DNA of 64,000 nucleotides from Sutterella sp047777475 (GCA_047777475.1 JBKEET010000005.1:1-64000), one strand, 5' to 3'. Shown: positions 16,650-27,005, counted from the first letter of the stretch. The notes: generated from the letters alone by a model not told the origin. Numbers and translations: made by a program.

Positions 16650-17783
16650 ATGGAATCATTGCTTAAAAATGCGCGCCGCGTCGTCATCAAGGTCGGCAGC
16701 GCTCTCATCACCAACGACGGCAGGGGGCTCGACACGGCCCAGATCGAAAAGCTCGTGGCGCAGATCGCGGAGCTTCGGCGCATGGGCAAGGAGTGCGTGC
16801 TCGTGAGCTCGGGCGCCATCGCCGAGGGCGTGCTGCGCATCGGCTGGGAAAAGCGCCCGACGCAGGTCTACCGCCTGCAGGCCGCCGCGGCCGTGGGCCA
16901 GATGGGCCTGGCGGAAGCCTACGAAAGGCGCTTCCGCGACCACGGGCTCGGCAGCGCCCAGATCCTGCTCACGCACCAGAACCTCTCCGACCGCGAGCAG
17001 TACCTCAACGCCCGCTCGACGATCAAGGAGCTCCTCGGGCTCGGCATCGTCCCGGTGATCAACGAGAACGACACGGTGGTCACCAACGAGATCAAGGTGG
17101 GCGACAACGACACGCTGGGCGCCCTCGTCACCAACCTGATCGAAGCCGACGTGCTCGTGATCCTCACCGACCAGAAGGGCCTTTACACGGCCGACCCGCG
17201 CTCGAACCCCGACGCGGAGTTCGTCTCGACCGCCAAGGCGGGCGACCCGGCGCTCGAGAAGATGGCGGGCGGCGCGGCGAGCTCGCTCTCGAAGGGCGGC
17301 ATGATCACGAAGATCCTCGCCGCGAAGCGCGCCGCGCGCTCCGGCGCGGGCACGATCATCGCCTACGGCCGCGAGCCCGACGTGCTCGTGCGGCTCGCCA
17401 AGGGCAAGCTGATCGGCACGCACCTCTATCCCGCCTCGAGCGTGCTGCACGCCCGCCAGCAGTGGCTCGCCGACCAGCTTCGCGTCTCCGGCAGGCTCAC
17501 GCTCGACGCGGGCGCGGCCAAGGCCGTGCTCGAGCAGGGCACCTCGCTCCTGCCGGTCGGCGTCACGGCCGTCGAAGGCAGCTTCCGCCGCGGCGACGTC
17601 GTCTCCTGCGTCACGCCCGAGGGCAGGGAAATCGCCCGCGGGCTCGTCAACTACTCGAGCGAGGAGGCGGCGCGCATCTGCCGCGCCCACACCGAAGAGA
17701 TCGAGGAGCGCCTCGGCTACATGCAGCAGCCCGAGATGATCCACCGCGACAACATGGTGGTGCTCGGCGCCGCCCGGCCTTAA
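16650..17783 (+). CDS. proB: Glutamate 5-kinase
   Basis: 377 residues. First step of proline synthesis, phosphorylating glutamate with ATP. The amino-acid-kinase domain covers residues 1-260 (KVGSALITNDGRGLD, VSSGAIAEG, the conserved NENDTV, KVGDNDTLGALV). The C-terminal PUA domain lies at about 280-360 (GAAKAVLEQGTSLLPVGV...GDVVSC). Full length with PUA, so feedback regulation by proline is expected. Start ATG 16650. No proA is present in the window. Confidence 0.97.
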   Translation: MESLLKNARRVVIKVGSALITNDGRGLDTAQIEKLVAQIAELRRMGKECVLVSSGAIAEGVLRIGWEKRPTQVYRLQAAAAVGQMGLAEAYERRFRDHGLGSAQILLTHQNLSDREQYLNARSTIKELLGLGIVPVINENDTVVTNEIKVGDNDTLGALVTNLIEADVLVILTDQKGLYTADPRSNPDAEFVSTAKAGDPALEKMAGGAASSLSKGGMITKILAAKRAARSGAGTIIAYGREPDVLVRLAKGKLIGTHLYPASSVLHARQQWLADQLRVSGRLTLDAGAAKAVLEQGTSLLPVGVTAVEGSFRRGDVVSCVTPEGREIARGLVNYSSEEAARICRAHTEEIEERLGYMQQPEMIHRDNMVVLGAARP

Positions 17784-17801
17784 AATAGACAGTCCTTATG
17801 C

Positions 17802-17836
17802 TTCGCCGCAGGAAAGCAGCGCTTTTCTGCGGCGAA
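17802..17836 (+). other. Long hairpin in the proB-proS gap
   Basis: Arms at 17802-17817 and 17821-17836 pair over 16 bases with one wobble around a 3-base loop. It is followed by TCCTTG rather than a T run, so it is not a simple terminator. It lies 40 bases before proS and may act as an attenuator, RNA-stability element or processing site. Confidence 0.45.
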
Positions 17837-17876
17837 TCCTTGAAATTCAATAACTTTTTTCAACAAATTAGCTTTT

Positions 17877-19625
17877 ATGCGCGCAAGTTCCTTTTTTCTT
17901 TCGACGCTGAAGGAAGCGCCCGCCGATGCTGACGTCGTCAGCCAGCAGTACATGATCCGCTCGGGCATGATCAACCGACTTGCCGCGGGCGTCTACACGC
18001 TGATGCCGCTCGGCATGCGCACGCTGCGCAAGATCGAGCGCATCATCCGCGAGGAGATGGACCGCGCGGGCTCGATCGAGATGATCATGCCGATCGTGCA
18101 GCCCGCCGAGCTCTGGCAGGAGTCGGGCCGCTGGGATAAGTACGGCCCCGAGCTGCTGCGTTTCAAGGACCGCCACGACCGCGAGTTCGTGATCCAGCCG
18201 ACCTCCGAAGAGGTGGTGACTGATTTCGCGCGCCAGATGATCAAGAGCTGGCGCCAGATGCCGGTCAACCTCTACCAGATCCAGACGAAGTTCCGCGACG
18301 AGCGCCGTCCGCGCTTCGGCGTGATGAGAAGCCGCGAGTTCCTCATGAAGGACGCCTACAGCTTCGACCGCACGGCCGAGGACGCGGGCAAGTCCTACGA
18401 CAAGATGTTCGAGGCCTACAACCGCATTTTCTCGCGCATGGGCCTCAACTTCCGCGCCGTGCGCGCCGACACCGGCTCGATCGGCGGCTCGCGCTCGCAG
18501 GAGTTCCAGGTGATCGCCGACACGGGCGAGGACGTCATCGCGTACTGCCCGGAGAGCGACTACGCGGCCAACATCGAACTCGCCGAGGCTTCCTCGGTGC
18601 TCCCCGGCCGCAAGGCCCCGACGGAGCCTATGGTCAAGCACGCCACGCCGGGCAAGGAAAAGTGCGAGACGGTGACCGAGTTCCTCGGCATCCCGCTCAC
18701 GAAGTCCGTCAAGAGCGTCGTGCTCGCCGCGGACCGCACCGACGAGAAGGGCAATCCGCTTCCCGCCAAGATCGTGCTCGTGCTGCTGCGCGCCGACCAC
18801 GACCTCAACGAGGTCAAGGCGGGCCACCTGCCCGAGCTCAAGGACGGCTTCCGCTTCGCGACCGAAGAAGAGATCATGAGGGCCTTCGGCTCCAAGCCCG
18901 GCTACCTCGGCCCGATCGGCCTCAAGGAAGACGTGGCCGTCTACGCAGACCTCACGGTCGCCGACATGTCGGACTTCTGCTGCGGCGCCAACGAAGAAGG
19001 CTTCCACTACACGGGCGTTAACTTCGGCCGCGACCTGCCCGAGCCCAAGGTCGCCGACCTGCGCAACGTCGTCGAGGGCGACCGCTCGCCCGACGGAAAG
19101 GGCACGCTTCGGCTGCAGCGCGGCATCGAGGTCGGCCACGTGTTCTACCTCGGCACCAAGTACTCGGTGGCGATGAACGCCGTCTATCTCGACGAGAACG
19201 GCAAGACGCAGCCGATCGAGATGGGCTGCTACGGCATCGGCGTCACCCGCATCATGGGCGCCGCCATCGAGCAGGGCCACGACGACAAGGGCTGCATCTG
19301 GCCCGACGCCATCGCGCCGTTCGAAGCCGTGATCTGCCCGATGAACTACGACCGCAGCCCCGCGGTGAAGGCCGCCGCCGACAAGCTCCTCGCCGAGCTC
19401 GAGGCGCGCGGCGTCGACGTGATCCTCGACGACCGCAAGATGCGCCCGGGCCCCATGTTCGCCGACTGGGAGCTCATCGGCGTGCCGCACCGCATCGTCG
19501 TGGGCGACCGCGGTCTGGCGAACGGCGAGCTCGAGTACGTCTGCCGCCGCGCGATGGACAAGAAGGTGATGGTCAAGGCCGAAGAGGCCGCCGACTTCGT
19601 CGCCTCGCAGATCAAGAAGGCCTGA
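17877..19625 (+). CDS. proS: Prolyl-tRNA synthetase, bacterial type with editing domain
   Basis: 582 residues; charges tRNA-Pro. Class II motif 2 (FRDERRPRFGVMRSREF), an INS editing domain at about residues 220-400 that removes Ala mischarged on tRNA-Pro, motif 3 (GCYGIGVTRIMGAAIEQ) and an anticodon-binding domain at the C-terminus. The length matches ProS of the long bacterial type. The ribosome site before ATG 17877 is poor (A/T-rich, no clear Shine-Dalgarno), and a 16-bp hairpin lies upstream, so translation may be modulated. Confidence 0.97.
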   Translation: MRASSFFLSTLKEAPADADVVSQQYMIRSGMINRLAAGVYTLMPLGMRTLRKIERIIREEMDRAGSIEMIMPIVQPAELWQESGRWDKYGPELLRFKDRHDREFVIQPTSEEVVTDFARQMIKSWRQMPVNLYQIQTKFRDERRPRFGVMRSREFLMKDAYSFDRTAEDAGKSYDKMFEAYNRIFSRMGLNFRAVRADTGSIGGSRSQEFQVIADTGEDVIAYCPESDYAANIELAEASSVLPGRKAPTEPMVKHATPGKEKCETVTEFLGIPLTKSVKSVVLAADRTDEKGNPLPAKIVLVLLRADHDLNEVKAGHLPELKDGFRFATEEEIMRAFGSKPGYLGPIGLKEDVAVYADLTVADMSDFCCGANEEGFHYTGVNFGRDLPEPKVADLRNVVEGDRSPDGKGTLRLQRGIEVGHVFYLGTKYSVAMNAVYLDENGKTQPIEMGCYGIGVTRIMGAAIEQGHDDKGCIWPDAIAPFEAVICPMNYDRSPAVKAAADKLLAELEARGVDVILDDRKMRPGPMFADWELIGVPHRIVVGDRGLANGELEYVCRRAMDKKVMVKAEEAADFVASQIKKA

Positions 19626-19675
19626 GAAGGCCCGCCTGAAGCGCGCCGCCGGAGCGCGGCGCGCCCGCCGCACAC

Positions 19676-19713
19676 GGAAACGCCCCGAAGCCGATTGGCT
19701 TCGGGGCGTTTCC
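19676..19713. terminator. Bidirectional terminator between proS and tolA
   Basis: A 17-bp perfect stem (19676-19692 and 19697-19713) with loop GATT. Converging genes on both sides. Confidence 0.7.
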
Positions 19714-19737
19714 ATTGGTGCGCGGAGGAGCGATTCC

Positions 19738-20982
19738 TCAGTCCTTCTCGACCGGGTCGAACGAGAGCAGGATCTGGCTCGGCACTTCGTAGCCGGCGTC
19801 CGGCTTCGGGAAGGGCTGGCACTTGTAGATCGCGCGTTCGACGGCGCGGTCGTAGGCGGGCACGCCCGAGCTCTTCACCTGGCGCGGAGCGCCCCTGCGC
19901 TCGCCGTTCGGCAGCAGGCTCACGTTGTACTTCGCCACGATCTGGCCCTTCACGGTGCCGGGCGGCACGTCGTAAAGGATCCACGGGCGCACGCAGGCCA
20001 CCACGCGGGCGGAGTAGCTCGCGAGCGCCGAGCCGGTGAGGTTCTGGCGCACGTTGCGCTTGTCGCCCCTCGGCGTGCCGGAGCGCTTCGAGTTCGGATC
20101 GACCTTGGCGTTGAGGCGGGCGAGCTCCTGCTGGCGCACGGCCTGGCGGATGCGCTCGCGCTGCTTTCTCTCGGCTTCGGCCTTCTTCGCGGCGGCGGCC
20201 TTCTCGGCGGCCTCCTGCTTTTCCTTGGCGATGCGTTCCTGCTCGGCCTTCTGCTCGGCGGCCTTGCGCTCCTGCTCGGCCTTCTGTTCCTCGGCCTTGC
20301 GCTTTTCCTCGGCGATGCGGGCCTCTTCGGCCTTCCTGGCCTCTTCGGCGGCCTTCTTCTCGCGGGCGAGCTTCTCCTGGGCGACGCGCTCGGCCTCTTC
20401 CTTGGCTTTCTGCTCCTCGGCGCGGCGCTCGGCCTCGATGGCGTCCTGACGCGCCTTCTCGGCGCGCTCCGCCTCGGCCTTCTCGGCGGCCTCGCGGGCC
20501 GCCTTCTCGCGCGCGGCCTCCTGGGCCTGGCGCTGTTCCTCGGCGGCCTTGGCCTCGGCCTGGGCGCGCTCGGCTTCCGCCTGGCGCGCGGCTTCAAGCC
20601 GCGCCTCTTCCTGGCGCTGCACCTCGGCCTGGGCGGCCGCCTGAGCGGCGGCCTGTTCCGCGGCGGCCTGCTCTTCGGCGGCCTTCTGCGCGGCTTCCTG
20701 CGCATCCTGGTCGGGCCGGGGCTCGTCGGGTTCGTCGGGCTTGGGCTCGGGGGCGTCGATCTTCTGCGCGACGCCGTTGGGATCGTTGCCGCCGGAGACG
20801 GCCTCCGGCGCCCAAAGCTCGGCGTAGACCGTCTCGGAGTCGGTCGACCACTGGAAAACGGTGAAAAGGCCGATGAAAAGAAGCACGTGCACCGCGGCGG
20901 ACAGGCCGAAGGCGGGAATGAGATCCCTCTTGTCCTGCTCGCTGCGCTTGCGGCGTCTGACGGGTAAGTTTCTCTTCATCAT
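19738..20982 (-). CDS. tolA: TolA, energy-transducing protein of the Tol-Pal system
   Basis: 414 residues. The cytoplasmic N-terminus is very basic (VRRRKRSEQDKR). One TM segment lies at about residues 24-46. Next come a Pro/Asp/Glu linker, then a helical domain II of roughly 220 residues built of Ala/Glu/Lys/Arg repeats (about 80-300). The periplasmic C-terminal domain is TonB/TolA-like (residues about 310-414, with Cys at CVRPWI and KCQPFP that can form the disulfide). It spans the periplasm to Pal and supports outer-membrane constriction in division. Last gene of ybgC-tolQ-tolR-tolA; tolB and pal are not in the window. Confidence 0.93.
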   Translation of the reverse strand: MMKRNLPVRRRKRSEQDKRDLIPAFGLSAAVHVLLFIGLFTVFQWSTDSETVYAELWAPEAVSGGNDPNGVAQKIDAPEPKPDEPDEPRPDQDAQEAAQKAAEEQAAAEQAAAQAAAQAEVQRQEEARLEAARQAEAERAQAEAKAAEEQRQAQEAAREKAAREAAEKAEAERAEKARQDAIEAERRAEEQKAKEEAERVAQEKLAREKKAAEEARKAEEARIAEEKRKAEEQKAEQERKAAEQKAEQERIAKEKQEAAEKAAAAKKAEAERKQRERIRQAVRQQELARLNAKVDPNSKRSGTPRGDKRNVRQNLTGSALASYSARVVACVRPWILYDVPPGTVKGQIVAKYNVSLLPNGERRGAPRQVKSSGVPAYDRAVERAIYKCQPFPKPDAGYEVPSQILLSFDPVEKD

Positions 20983-21002
20983 GGTTTCAGGGCACTCCCG
21001 CT

Positions 21003-21437
21003 TCAGCGGCTGCTCGCGGTGCGCTCAGTCTTGAGCGACAGGCCCACGCGCTGCACGTCGGCGTTCTGCAGCGTCTTGAGAACATTGATGACTTCTTCGT
21101 AGCGCACGGTCTTGTCGGCGGCGATCACCACGGGGGTGTCGGGCCTGTCGGCCTGGGCTTCCTTGACGGCGGCAACAAGGCCCGGCATGTCGACGGGCTT
21201 GAGCTCCTTGCCGCTTCTCACCGAGAGGCGGCTGTCCGGATAGACGATCACCTCGACGATCTTGTCGGGCGCCTTGGAGGCCTTGGTCACCGAAGGCAGG
21301 TTCACCAGGGCGGGGTTCACGAAGGGCGACGCGACCATCAGAATCACGACGAGGACGAGCATGACGTCGATATAGGGCACGACGTTCATCTCGGCCATCA
21401 GGCCGCGGCGCTTTTTCTGTTCACGCAGCGACATCAT
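21003..21437 (-). CDS. tolR: TolR/ExbD-family proton-channel subunit
   Basis: 144 residues with one TM helix at about 19-38 carrying the functional aspartate D24 (VVPYIDVMLVLVVILM), followed by a periplasmic domain. Together with TolQ it uses the proton gradient to move TolA. The start overlaps the end of tolQ and an MM pair leaves the exact start open by one codon. 20 bases before tolA. Confidence 0.95.
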   Translation of the reverse strand: MMSLREQKKRRGLMAEMNVVPYIDVMLVLVVILMVASPFVNPALVNLPSVTKASKAPDKIVEVIVYPDSRLSVRSGKELKPVDMPGLVAAVKEAQADRPDTPVVIAADKTVRYEEVINVLKTLQNADVQRVGLSLKTERTASSR

Positions 21438-22108
21438 CAGCCCCTTGCGCGCTGGCGCTGAAGAATGTTGAGGAATTCCTCGGTGAAGCCGTCAAGGCGG
21501 TTGGTGAGCCGCTCGACGCGGGTGCTGTAGAAGTTGAAGGCCGCCACGGCCGGGATGGCCGCGAAAAGGCCGATGGCCGTTGCAACCAGGGCCTCGGCAA
21601 TGCCGGGCGCCACCGTCGCGAGGCTCACGTTGTCGAGCGTGGAGAGGCCCGTGAAGGCGTTCATGATGCCCCAGACCGTGCCGAAAAGGCCGATGTAGGG
21701 CGAGGTCGAGCCGATCGACGCAAGGAGCGGCAGGCCCCCTTCGATGCGGTCCATCTCGCGGTTGTAGACCGCGCGCATGGCGCGCGAGACGCCGCGCAGC
21801 GAATCCGGGTCGGAACGGTTCTGCTTGAGGAACTCGTTCATGCCGGCCGCGAAGATGCGCTCCTCAATGCCGGAGCGCTCGTGGTTGCGGCGCGCGGAAT
21901 CGAGCAGCTGGGTGAGCTCGGCGCCGCTCCAGAAGCGGCTTTCGAACTCATCGACCTGGCGGGCCGTGCGGGTGATCAGGAACCATTTCTGAAAGATCAC
22001 GGTCCAGCTCGCCAGCGAGAGCGCGAGCAGGAGCGCGAGCACGCACTTGACCACAACGCTGGCGTGCGAGATGAGCGTGAGAATGGACAAATCTGCTGTG
22101 GGTGTCAT
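21437..22108 (-). CDS. tolQ: TolQ/ExbB-family proton-channel subunit
   Basis: 223 residues and three TM helices: residues about 15-37, 130-155 (the LLASIGSTSPYIGLFGTVWGIMNAF signature) and 170-195 (GIAEALVATAIGLFAAIPAVAAFNFY). The cytoplasmic loop between TM1 and TM2 is of the usual size. It forms the pentameric channel around TolR. 42 bases downstream of ybgC. Confidence 0.96.
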   Translation of the reverse strand: MTPTADLSILTLISHASVVVKCVLALLLALSLASWTVIFQKWFLITRTARQVDEFESRFWSGAELTQLLDSARRNHERSGIEERIFAAGMNEFLKQNRSDPDSLRGVSRAMRAVYNREMDRIEGGLPLLASIGSTSPYIGLFGTVWGIMNAFTGLSTLDNVSLATVAPGIAEALVATAIGLFAAIPAVAAFNFYSTRVERLTNRLDGFTEEFLNILQRQRARG

Positions 22109-22150
22109 TTTTTGCGGTTTTGCCGAGTGACAAGAATAGGTTGCGGGGCC

Positions 22151-22564
22151 TTAGGCGGCGGTCGGGCCGGACAGGCGCTCTGTGAGCTCTGCGGGAATGC
22201 GCACGGGCCGGTGCGTGTGCGAGTCGACCGCGACGGCCGTGACAAGCGCACGGGTCAGGGTCTCTTCGCCGCGCATGACGCACTGCTCAAGCACCATCGA
22301 CGCGCGCCCGGGCTTGGCGAGCCGGGTGACGACCGTCAGATCGTCGTCGAGCTCGGCGCTCTTGAGATAGTCGATCTCAATGCGCGAGACGATGAAGATG
22401 ACGCCGCCCTCGCGGCCGCGCTCCTCGTTCTGGCCGAAGCCCGCCTGGCGCAGCAGGTCGCTGCGGGCGCGCTCCATGTAGCGCAGATAGTTGGCGTGGT
22501 AAACGATGCCGCCCGCGTCCGTGTCCTCCCAATAGACGCGCACGGGAAAACGGTTGTTGAGCAT
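22151..22564 (-). CDS. ybgC: Tol-Pal-associated acyl-CoA thioesterase YbgC
   Basis: 137-residue hot-dog-fold enzyme. The 4-hydroxybenzoyl-CoA thioesterase motif YWEDTDAGGIVYHANYLRYMERAR is at residues 11-34 and contains the catalytic Asp. It hydrolyses short acyl-CoA or acyl-ACP and is linked to phospholipid synthesis near the Tol complex. First gene of the tol cluster, 98 bases after the putative membrane-protein gene. No strong terminator is visible in that gap, so transcription from the ruv cluster may continue. Confidence 0.93.
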   Translation of the reverse strand: MLNNRFPVRVYWEDTDAGGIVYHANYLRYMERARSDLLRQAGFGQNEERGREGGVIFIVSRIEIDYLKSAELDDDLTVVTRLAKPGRASMVLEQCVMRGEETLTRALVTAVAVDSHTHRPVRIPAELTERLSGPTAA

Positions 22565-22662
22565 AGTGTCTGTGGACTCCGAGAGTCTGTGCCGCAGGTT
22601 CCGAAAGACTACCTAGTATAGGCGCTTGATTTTTTAGGAAAGCGATTCTACTCCGCCTTGTT

Positions 22663-23364
22663 TCATTTGGATGCGATTTGACGGGCGTTTTTAAGAAACG
22701 CCCCGAGCACGATCCAGCACGCCAGGCAGGCCGCCCAGGGCAGCACGCAGAGAAACGCGGCGAAAAGGTCCGTTCCCTCGGCCGAGGTGCCGAAAATGTG
22801 CCAGTCGGGCCAGACGACGCGCACCCAGACGGCGGCGAGCCAGCAGAAGACGCCCGTGATCATCGAGGGGCGCCAGAAGAAGGTGCCGAGCGCGGCCACG
22901 CCCTCGGCAAAGCCCGTGCCGCGCTTCTTCGCGAGGACCGCGGCGGTGACGAGCAGCGCGAGGAACGCGGTGACGCCGCCCGCGATGAAGGCGATGAGCG
23001 TGTCGTTGGCGATGCCGAGCGCCCGCGAGGCCTTGGGCTGCACGGCGGGCAGCGCGTGCTTAAGCGGCTCGCCCGAGTCAAGCTTTTCCGCGAAAGGGGC
23101 GCTCGCGCCCGCTTCGGGCAGGCCCGCGCCCACCGTCTGCGCGGCGCCGACGAGCAGCGGGACGTCGCCGCCCGGCACCGAGAGCAGCACGGAAACGGCG
23201 AGCAGGAACGCGGCGGCCGCGGCGGCGGCCTGCCGCGAGGCTTTGCCGAAATAGGCGAAGAAGGCCTTCCGCGCCGAAGGCGTGCGGCGCACGAAGGCGG
23301 CAGCGGCGGCCATTCCCGAGACGGTCAGCCAGGTGAAGATGCCGGCGGCAAGTGAGTATTCCAT
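22663..23364 (-). CDS. Predicted inner-membrane protein of unknown function, ruvB-linked
   Basis: 233 residues, not recognised. Starts at ATG 23364, five bases after the ruvB stop; the longer frame running back into ruvB is a shadow. About five hydrophobic segments are visible: residues 5-25, 48-66, a Gly/Ala-rich stretch at about 120-145, 160-185 and 205-225, with many Trp in the last third (WLAAVWVRVVWPDWHIF). No signal peptide, metal site or catalytic motif was found. Tight spacing implies translation coupling to ruvB, but that need not mean a role in recombination. Confidence 0.6.
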   Translation of the reverse strand: MEYSLAAGIFTWLTVSGMAAAAAFVRRTPSARKAFFAYFGKASRQAAAAAAAFLLAVSVLLSVPGGDVPLLVGAAQTVGAGLPEAGASAPFAEKLDSGEPLKHALPAVQPKASRALGIANDTLIAFIAGGVTAFLALLVTAAVLAKKRGTGFAEGVAALGTFFWRPSMITGVFCWLAAVWVRVVWPDWHIFGTSAEGTDLFAAFLCVLPWAACLACWIVLGAFLKNARQIASK

Positions 23365-23369
23365 GGCGT

Positions 23370-24410
<1,041 letters not shown>

Positions 24411-24431
24411 CTTTCAGGCACCTCCCTCCCG

Positions 24432-25013
24432 TCAGCGGGCGAGCGACTTGAGCGCAAGGCGGATGCCCTCGCTCACGCCCGTCCCTTCGGGCAGGCGCTT
24501 CACGGCGGCATTGGCCTCGCGCTCGGAATAGCCGAGCGCCACCAGGGCGCTCACGATGTCCGCCTGCGCGGCGGTGGCGGGCGCCGCGGCGGCCGCGCCC
24601 GCAAAGGCCGAGCCGGTGAGCTTGCCCTTGAGCTCGAGCACCAGGCGCTCGGCGGTTTTCTTGCCGATGCCCGGCACGCGCGTGAGCAGGCCCGCCTCGC
24701 CGCGCTCGACGGCGCCGGCGAGATCGGACGTGCTGATGCCCGAGAGCACGGCGAGCGCGATCTTCGGGCCCACGCCCGAGACGCGGATCAGCGCGCGGAA
24801 CGTTTCGCGCTCGGCGGCCGTGGCGAAGCCGTAGAGGACTTCGGCGTCCTCGCGCACGATGAGGTGCGTGAGCACCGTCACCTCGGCGCCGATCTCCGGC
24901 AGGTTGCAGAAGGTCGACATCGGCACGAAGACCTCCCAGCCCACGCCGCCCACGTCGATCAGAATCAGCGGGGGCGCCTTTTCAATGAGTTTGCCGTGAA
25001 GTCGTCCGATCAT
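24432..25013 (-). CDS. ruvA: Holliday junction DNA-binding protein RuvA
   Basis: 193 residues. Domain I begins MIGRLHGKLIEKAPP. The twin helix-hairpin-helix motifs are visible (RVSGVGPKIALAVLS and RVPGIGKKTAERLVLEL). Domain III (ALVALGYSEREANAAV) binds RuvB. The start at ATG 25013 overlaps the ruvC stop (ATGA), showing coupling. Confidence 0.97.
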   Translation of the reverse strand: MIGRLHGKLIEKAPPLILIDVGGVGWEVFVPMSTFCNLPEIGAEVTVLTHLIVREDAEVLYGFATAAERETFRALIRVSGVGPKIALAVLSGISTSDLAGAVERGEAGLLTRVPGIGKKTAERLVLELKGKLTGSAFAGAAAAAPATAAQADIVSALVALGYSEREANAAVKRLPEGTGVSEGIRLALKSLAR

Positions 25014-25597
25014 TTGTGAAATCCTTTTCTGCCAAGCAGGGCCGTCCAGGCGCTGCGGGCGCCCGCGGCCGTGCGGCCCCTGCGGGCCGTCGCATAGGTG
25101 CGCACCGTGCCGCCCGAGCGCTCGAGCGCCGCAAGGCGCCGGCGGTGCGCGCAGCACACCGCGCAGGCGAGCGCGTCGGCTTCGTCGGGACGCAGGTCCC
25201 GGCCGTGCGTGAGAAGCCTGTCCATCATACGCTGAACCATCAGCTTGTCGGCGCGTCCCGAGCCGGTGACGGCTTCCTTGATCTCGCTCGGGGTGAATTC
25301 CATGACGCTCAGCCCCGCGAGCGCCGCCGCGGTGATCGCGGCGCCGCGCGCCTGTCCGAGCATCAGCGTGCTCTGCGGGTTCATGTTGACGAAAGCCCTT
25401 TCGCAGGCGGCAAGCTCAGGAGAGTGAGCGTTCACTACCGCTTCGATGCCGCGGGCGATGCAGGCGAGCCGCTCGGAGAGCTCGCCCTTGGGCGGGTCGA
25501 TGACGCCGCTTGCGACGTGCGTGAGCGAGCCCGAGACGTCGTCGACGACGCCCCAGCCCGTGTGGTTGAGTCCCGGATCGATGCCCAGTATGCGCAT
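25010..25597 (-). CDS. ruvC: Holliday junction resolvase RuvC
   Basis: 195-residue RNase H-fold endonuclease. Catalytic acids are visible at D7 (LGIDPGLNHTG), the Glu in AACERAFVN and the DEADALACA motif near 140. The C-terminus is slightly longer than usual and basic (RRGRTAAGARSAW). It starts only four bases after the ffh stop, so ffh, ruvC, ruvA and ruvB form one transcription unit. Confidence 0.96.
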   Translation of the reverse strand: MRILGIDPGLNHTGWGVVDDVSGSLTHVASGVIDPPKGELSERLACIARGIEAVVNAHSPELAACERAFVNMNPQSTLMLGQARGAAITAAALAGLSVMEFTPSEIKEAVTGSGRADKLMVQRMMDRLLTHGRDLRPDEADALACAVCCAHRRRLAALERSGGTVRTYATARRGRTAAGARSAWTALLGRKGFHK

Positions 25598-25601
25598 CGG
25601 C

Positions 25602-27005
25602 TCAGCGGCGCATGCCGCCCATTCCGCCCATGCCGGGGAAGCCCTTGCCGAAGCCCATGCCGCCCAGGGCGCGCATGAGCTTGCCGAGGCCGCCCTTGCG
25701 CATGCGCTTCATCATCTCCTGGCTCTGCTCGAACTGGCGCAGGAGCTTGTTGACCTCCTGGACCTGGACGCCGGCGCCGGCGGCGATGCGCTTCTTGCGC
25801 GAGGCCTTGATGATCTCGGGGCGGTGGCGCTCGCGGGGCGTCATCGAGTCGATGATGCCCACCGTGCGGCGCACGGTGCGCTTGGCTTCCTCGTCGTCAA
25901 TCTTGCCGGCGGCTTCCTGGAACTGCTGCGGGAGCTTCTCGATGATCGAGGAGAAGCTTCCCATGTTGCCCATCTGCTCGAGCTGGTCGCGGAAGTCGTT
26001 GAGGTCGTAGCCGTCGCCCTTGACGAACTTCTGGGCCATCTTCTCGGCCTGCGCGACGTCGATGCTCTTCTGCACGTCCTTGACGAGGCCGACGATGTCG
26101 CCCATGCCGAGGATGCGCGAGGCCATCGCCTCGGGGTCGAACGGCGCGAAGCCGTCGAGCTTCTCGCCGCTGCCGACGAACTTGATCGGCACGCCCGTGA
26201 CGTGGCGCACCGAAAGCGCCGCGCCGCCGCGGCTGTCGCCGTCGGTCTTCGTGAGGATCACGCCCGTGAGCGGCAGCCGTTCCTTGAAGGCCTTGGCGGT
26301 GTTGACCGCGTCCTGGCCGAGCATCGAGTCGATCACGAAGAGGATCTCCGCGGGCTTGAGGAAGTCGGAGAGCTCGGCGACCTCCTGCATCATCTTCTCG
26401 TCGATCGCGAGGCGGCCGGCCGTATCGACGATGAGCACGTCGAAATAGTGGCGGCGCGCATGGTCGAGCGCGGCGGCGGCGATTTCGACGGGCTTCTGGC
26501 CGGGCTCGCTCGGGAACCACTCGGCGCCCGCCTGGGCGCTGACGGTCTTGAGCTGTTCGATGGCCGCGGGACGGTAAACGTCGCAGGAAACGGTGAGGAC
26601 CTTCTTCTTCTTGTCCTCGATGAGGTATTTGGCGAGCTTGGCGGCGCTCGTCGTCTTGCCGGCGCCCTGAAGGCCCGCGAGCAGGATCACGGCGGGCGGC
26701 TGCACCCTCAGGTTGATGTCGCGCTGCTCGGCGGGCACGTCGCCGCCGATGATGGCGGTGAGCTCCTTCTGCACGACGCCCACGAGCGCCTGGCCGGGGT
26801 TGAGGTTGCCGACGACCTCCTGGCCCATCGCCTTTTCCTTGATGTTGGCGAGCACTTCGCGCACGACGGGCAGCGCCACGTCGGCTTCGAGCAGCGCGAG
26901 GCGCACCTCGCGGAGCATGTCCTTGGTGTTCTGCTCGGTGAGGCGGGCCTGGCCGCGCATGGTCTTGACGATTTTCGAAAGGCGCTGGCTAAGCGAGTCA
27001 AGCAT
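25602..27005 (-). CDS. ffh: Signal recognition particle protein Ffh
   Basis: 467 residues. Binds 4.5S RNA and signal sequences and delivers membrane proteins to FtsY. N domain about 1-85, G domain with GLQGAGKTT, DTAGR, TKTDGDSRGG, and a methionine-rich M domain (residues about 300-467) ending in Gly/Met repeats (GMGGMGGMRR). ATG 27005 (MLDSLSQRLSKI) is chosen over ATG 27068 by family alignment and the AGGAA upstream. Heads an operon with ruvCAB. Confidence 0.97.
   Translation of the reverse strand: MLDSLSQRLSKIVKTMRGQARLTEQNTKDMLREVRLALLEADVALPVVREVLANIKEKAMGQEVVGNLNPGQALVGVVQKELTAIIGGDVPAEQRDINLRVQPPAVILLAGLQGAGKTTSAAKLAKYLIEDKKKKVLTVSCDVYRPAAIEQLKTVSAQAGAEWFPSEPGQKPVEIAAAALDHARRHYFDVLIVDTAGRLAIDEKMMQEVAELSDFLKPAEILFVIDSMLGQDAVNTAKAFKERLPLTGVILTKTDGDSRGGAALSVRHVTGVPIKFVGSGEKLDGFAPFDPEAMASRILGMGDIVGLVKDVQKSIDVAQAEKMAQKFVKGDGYDLNDFRDQLEQMGNMGSFSSIIEKLPQQFQEAAGKIDDEEAKRTVRRTVGIIDSMTPRERHRPEIIKASRKKRIAAGAGVQVQEVNKLLRQFEQSQEMMKRMRKGGLGKLMRALGGMGFGKGFPGMGGMGGMRR

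Noticed and set aside
17868..19715. Minus-strand frame of 615 codons opposite proS
   Set aside because: Antisense shadow of a well-supported gene.
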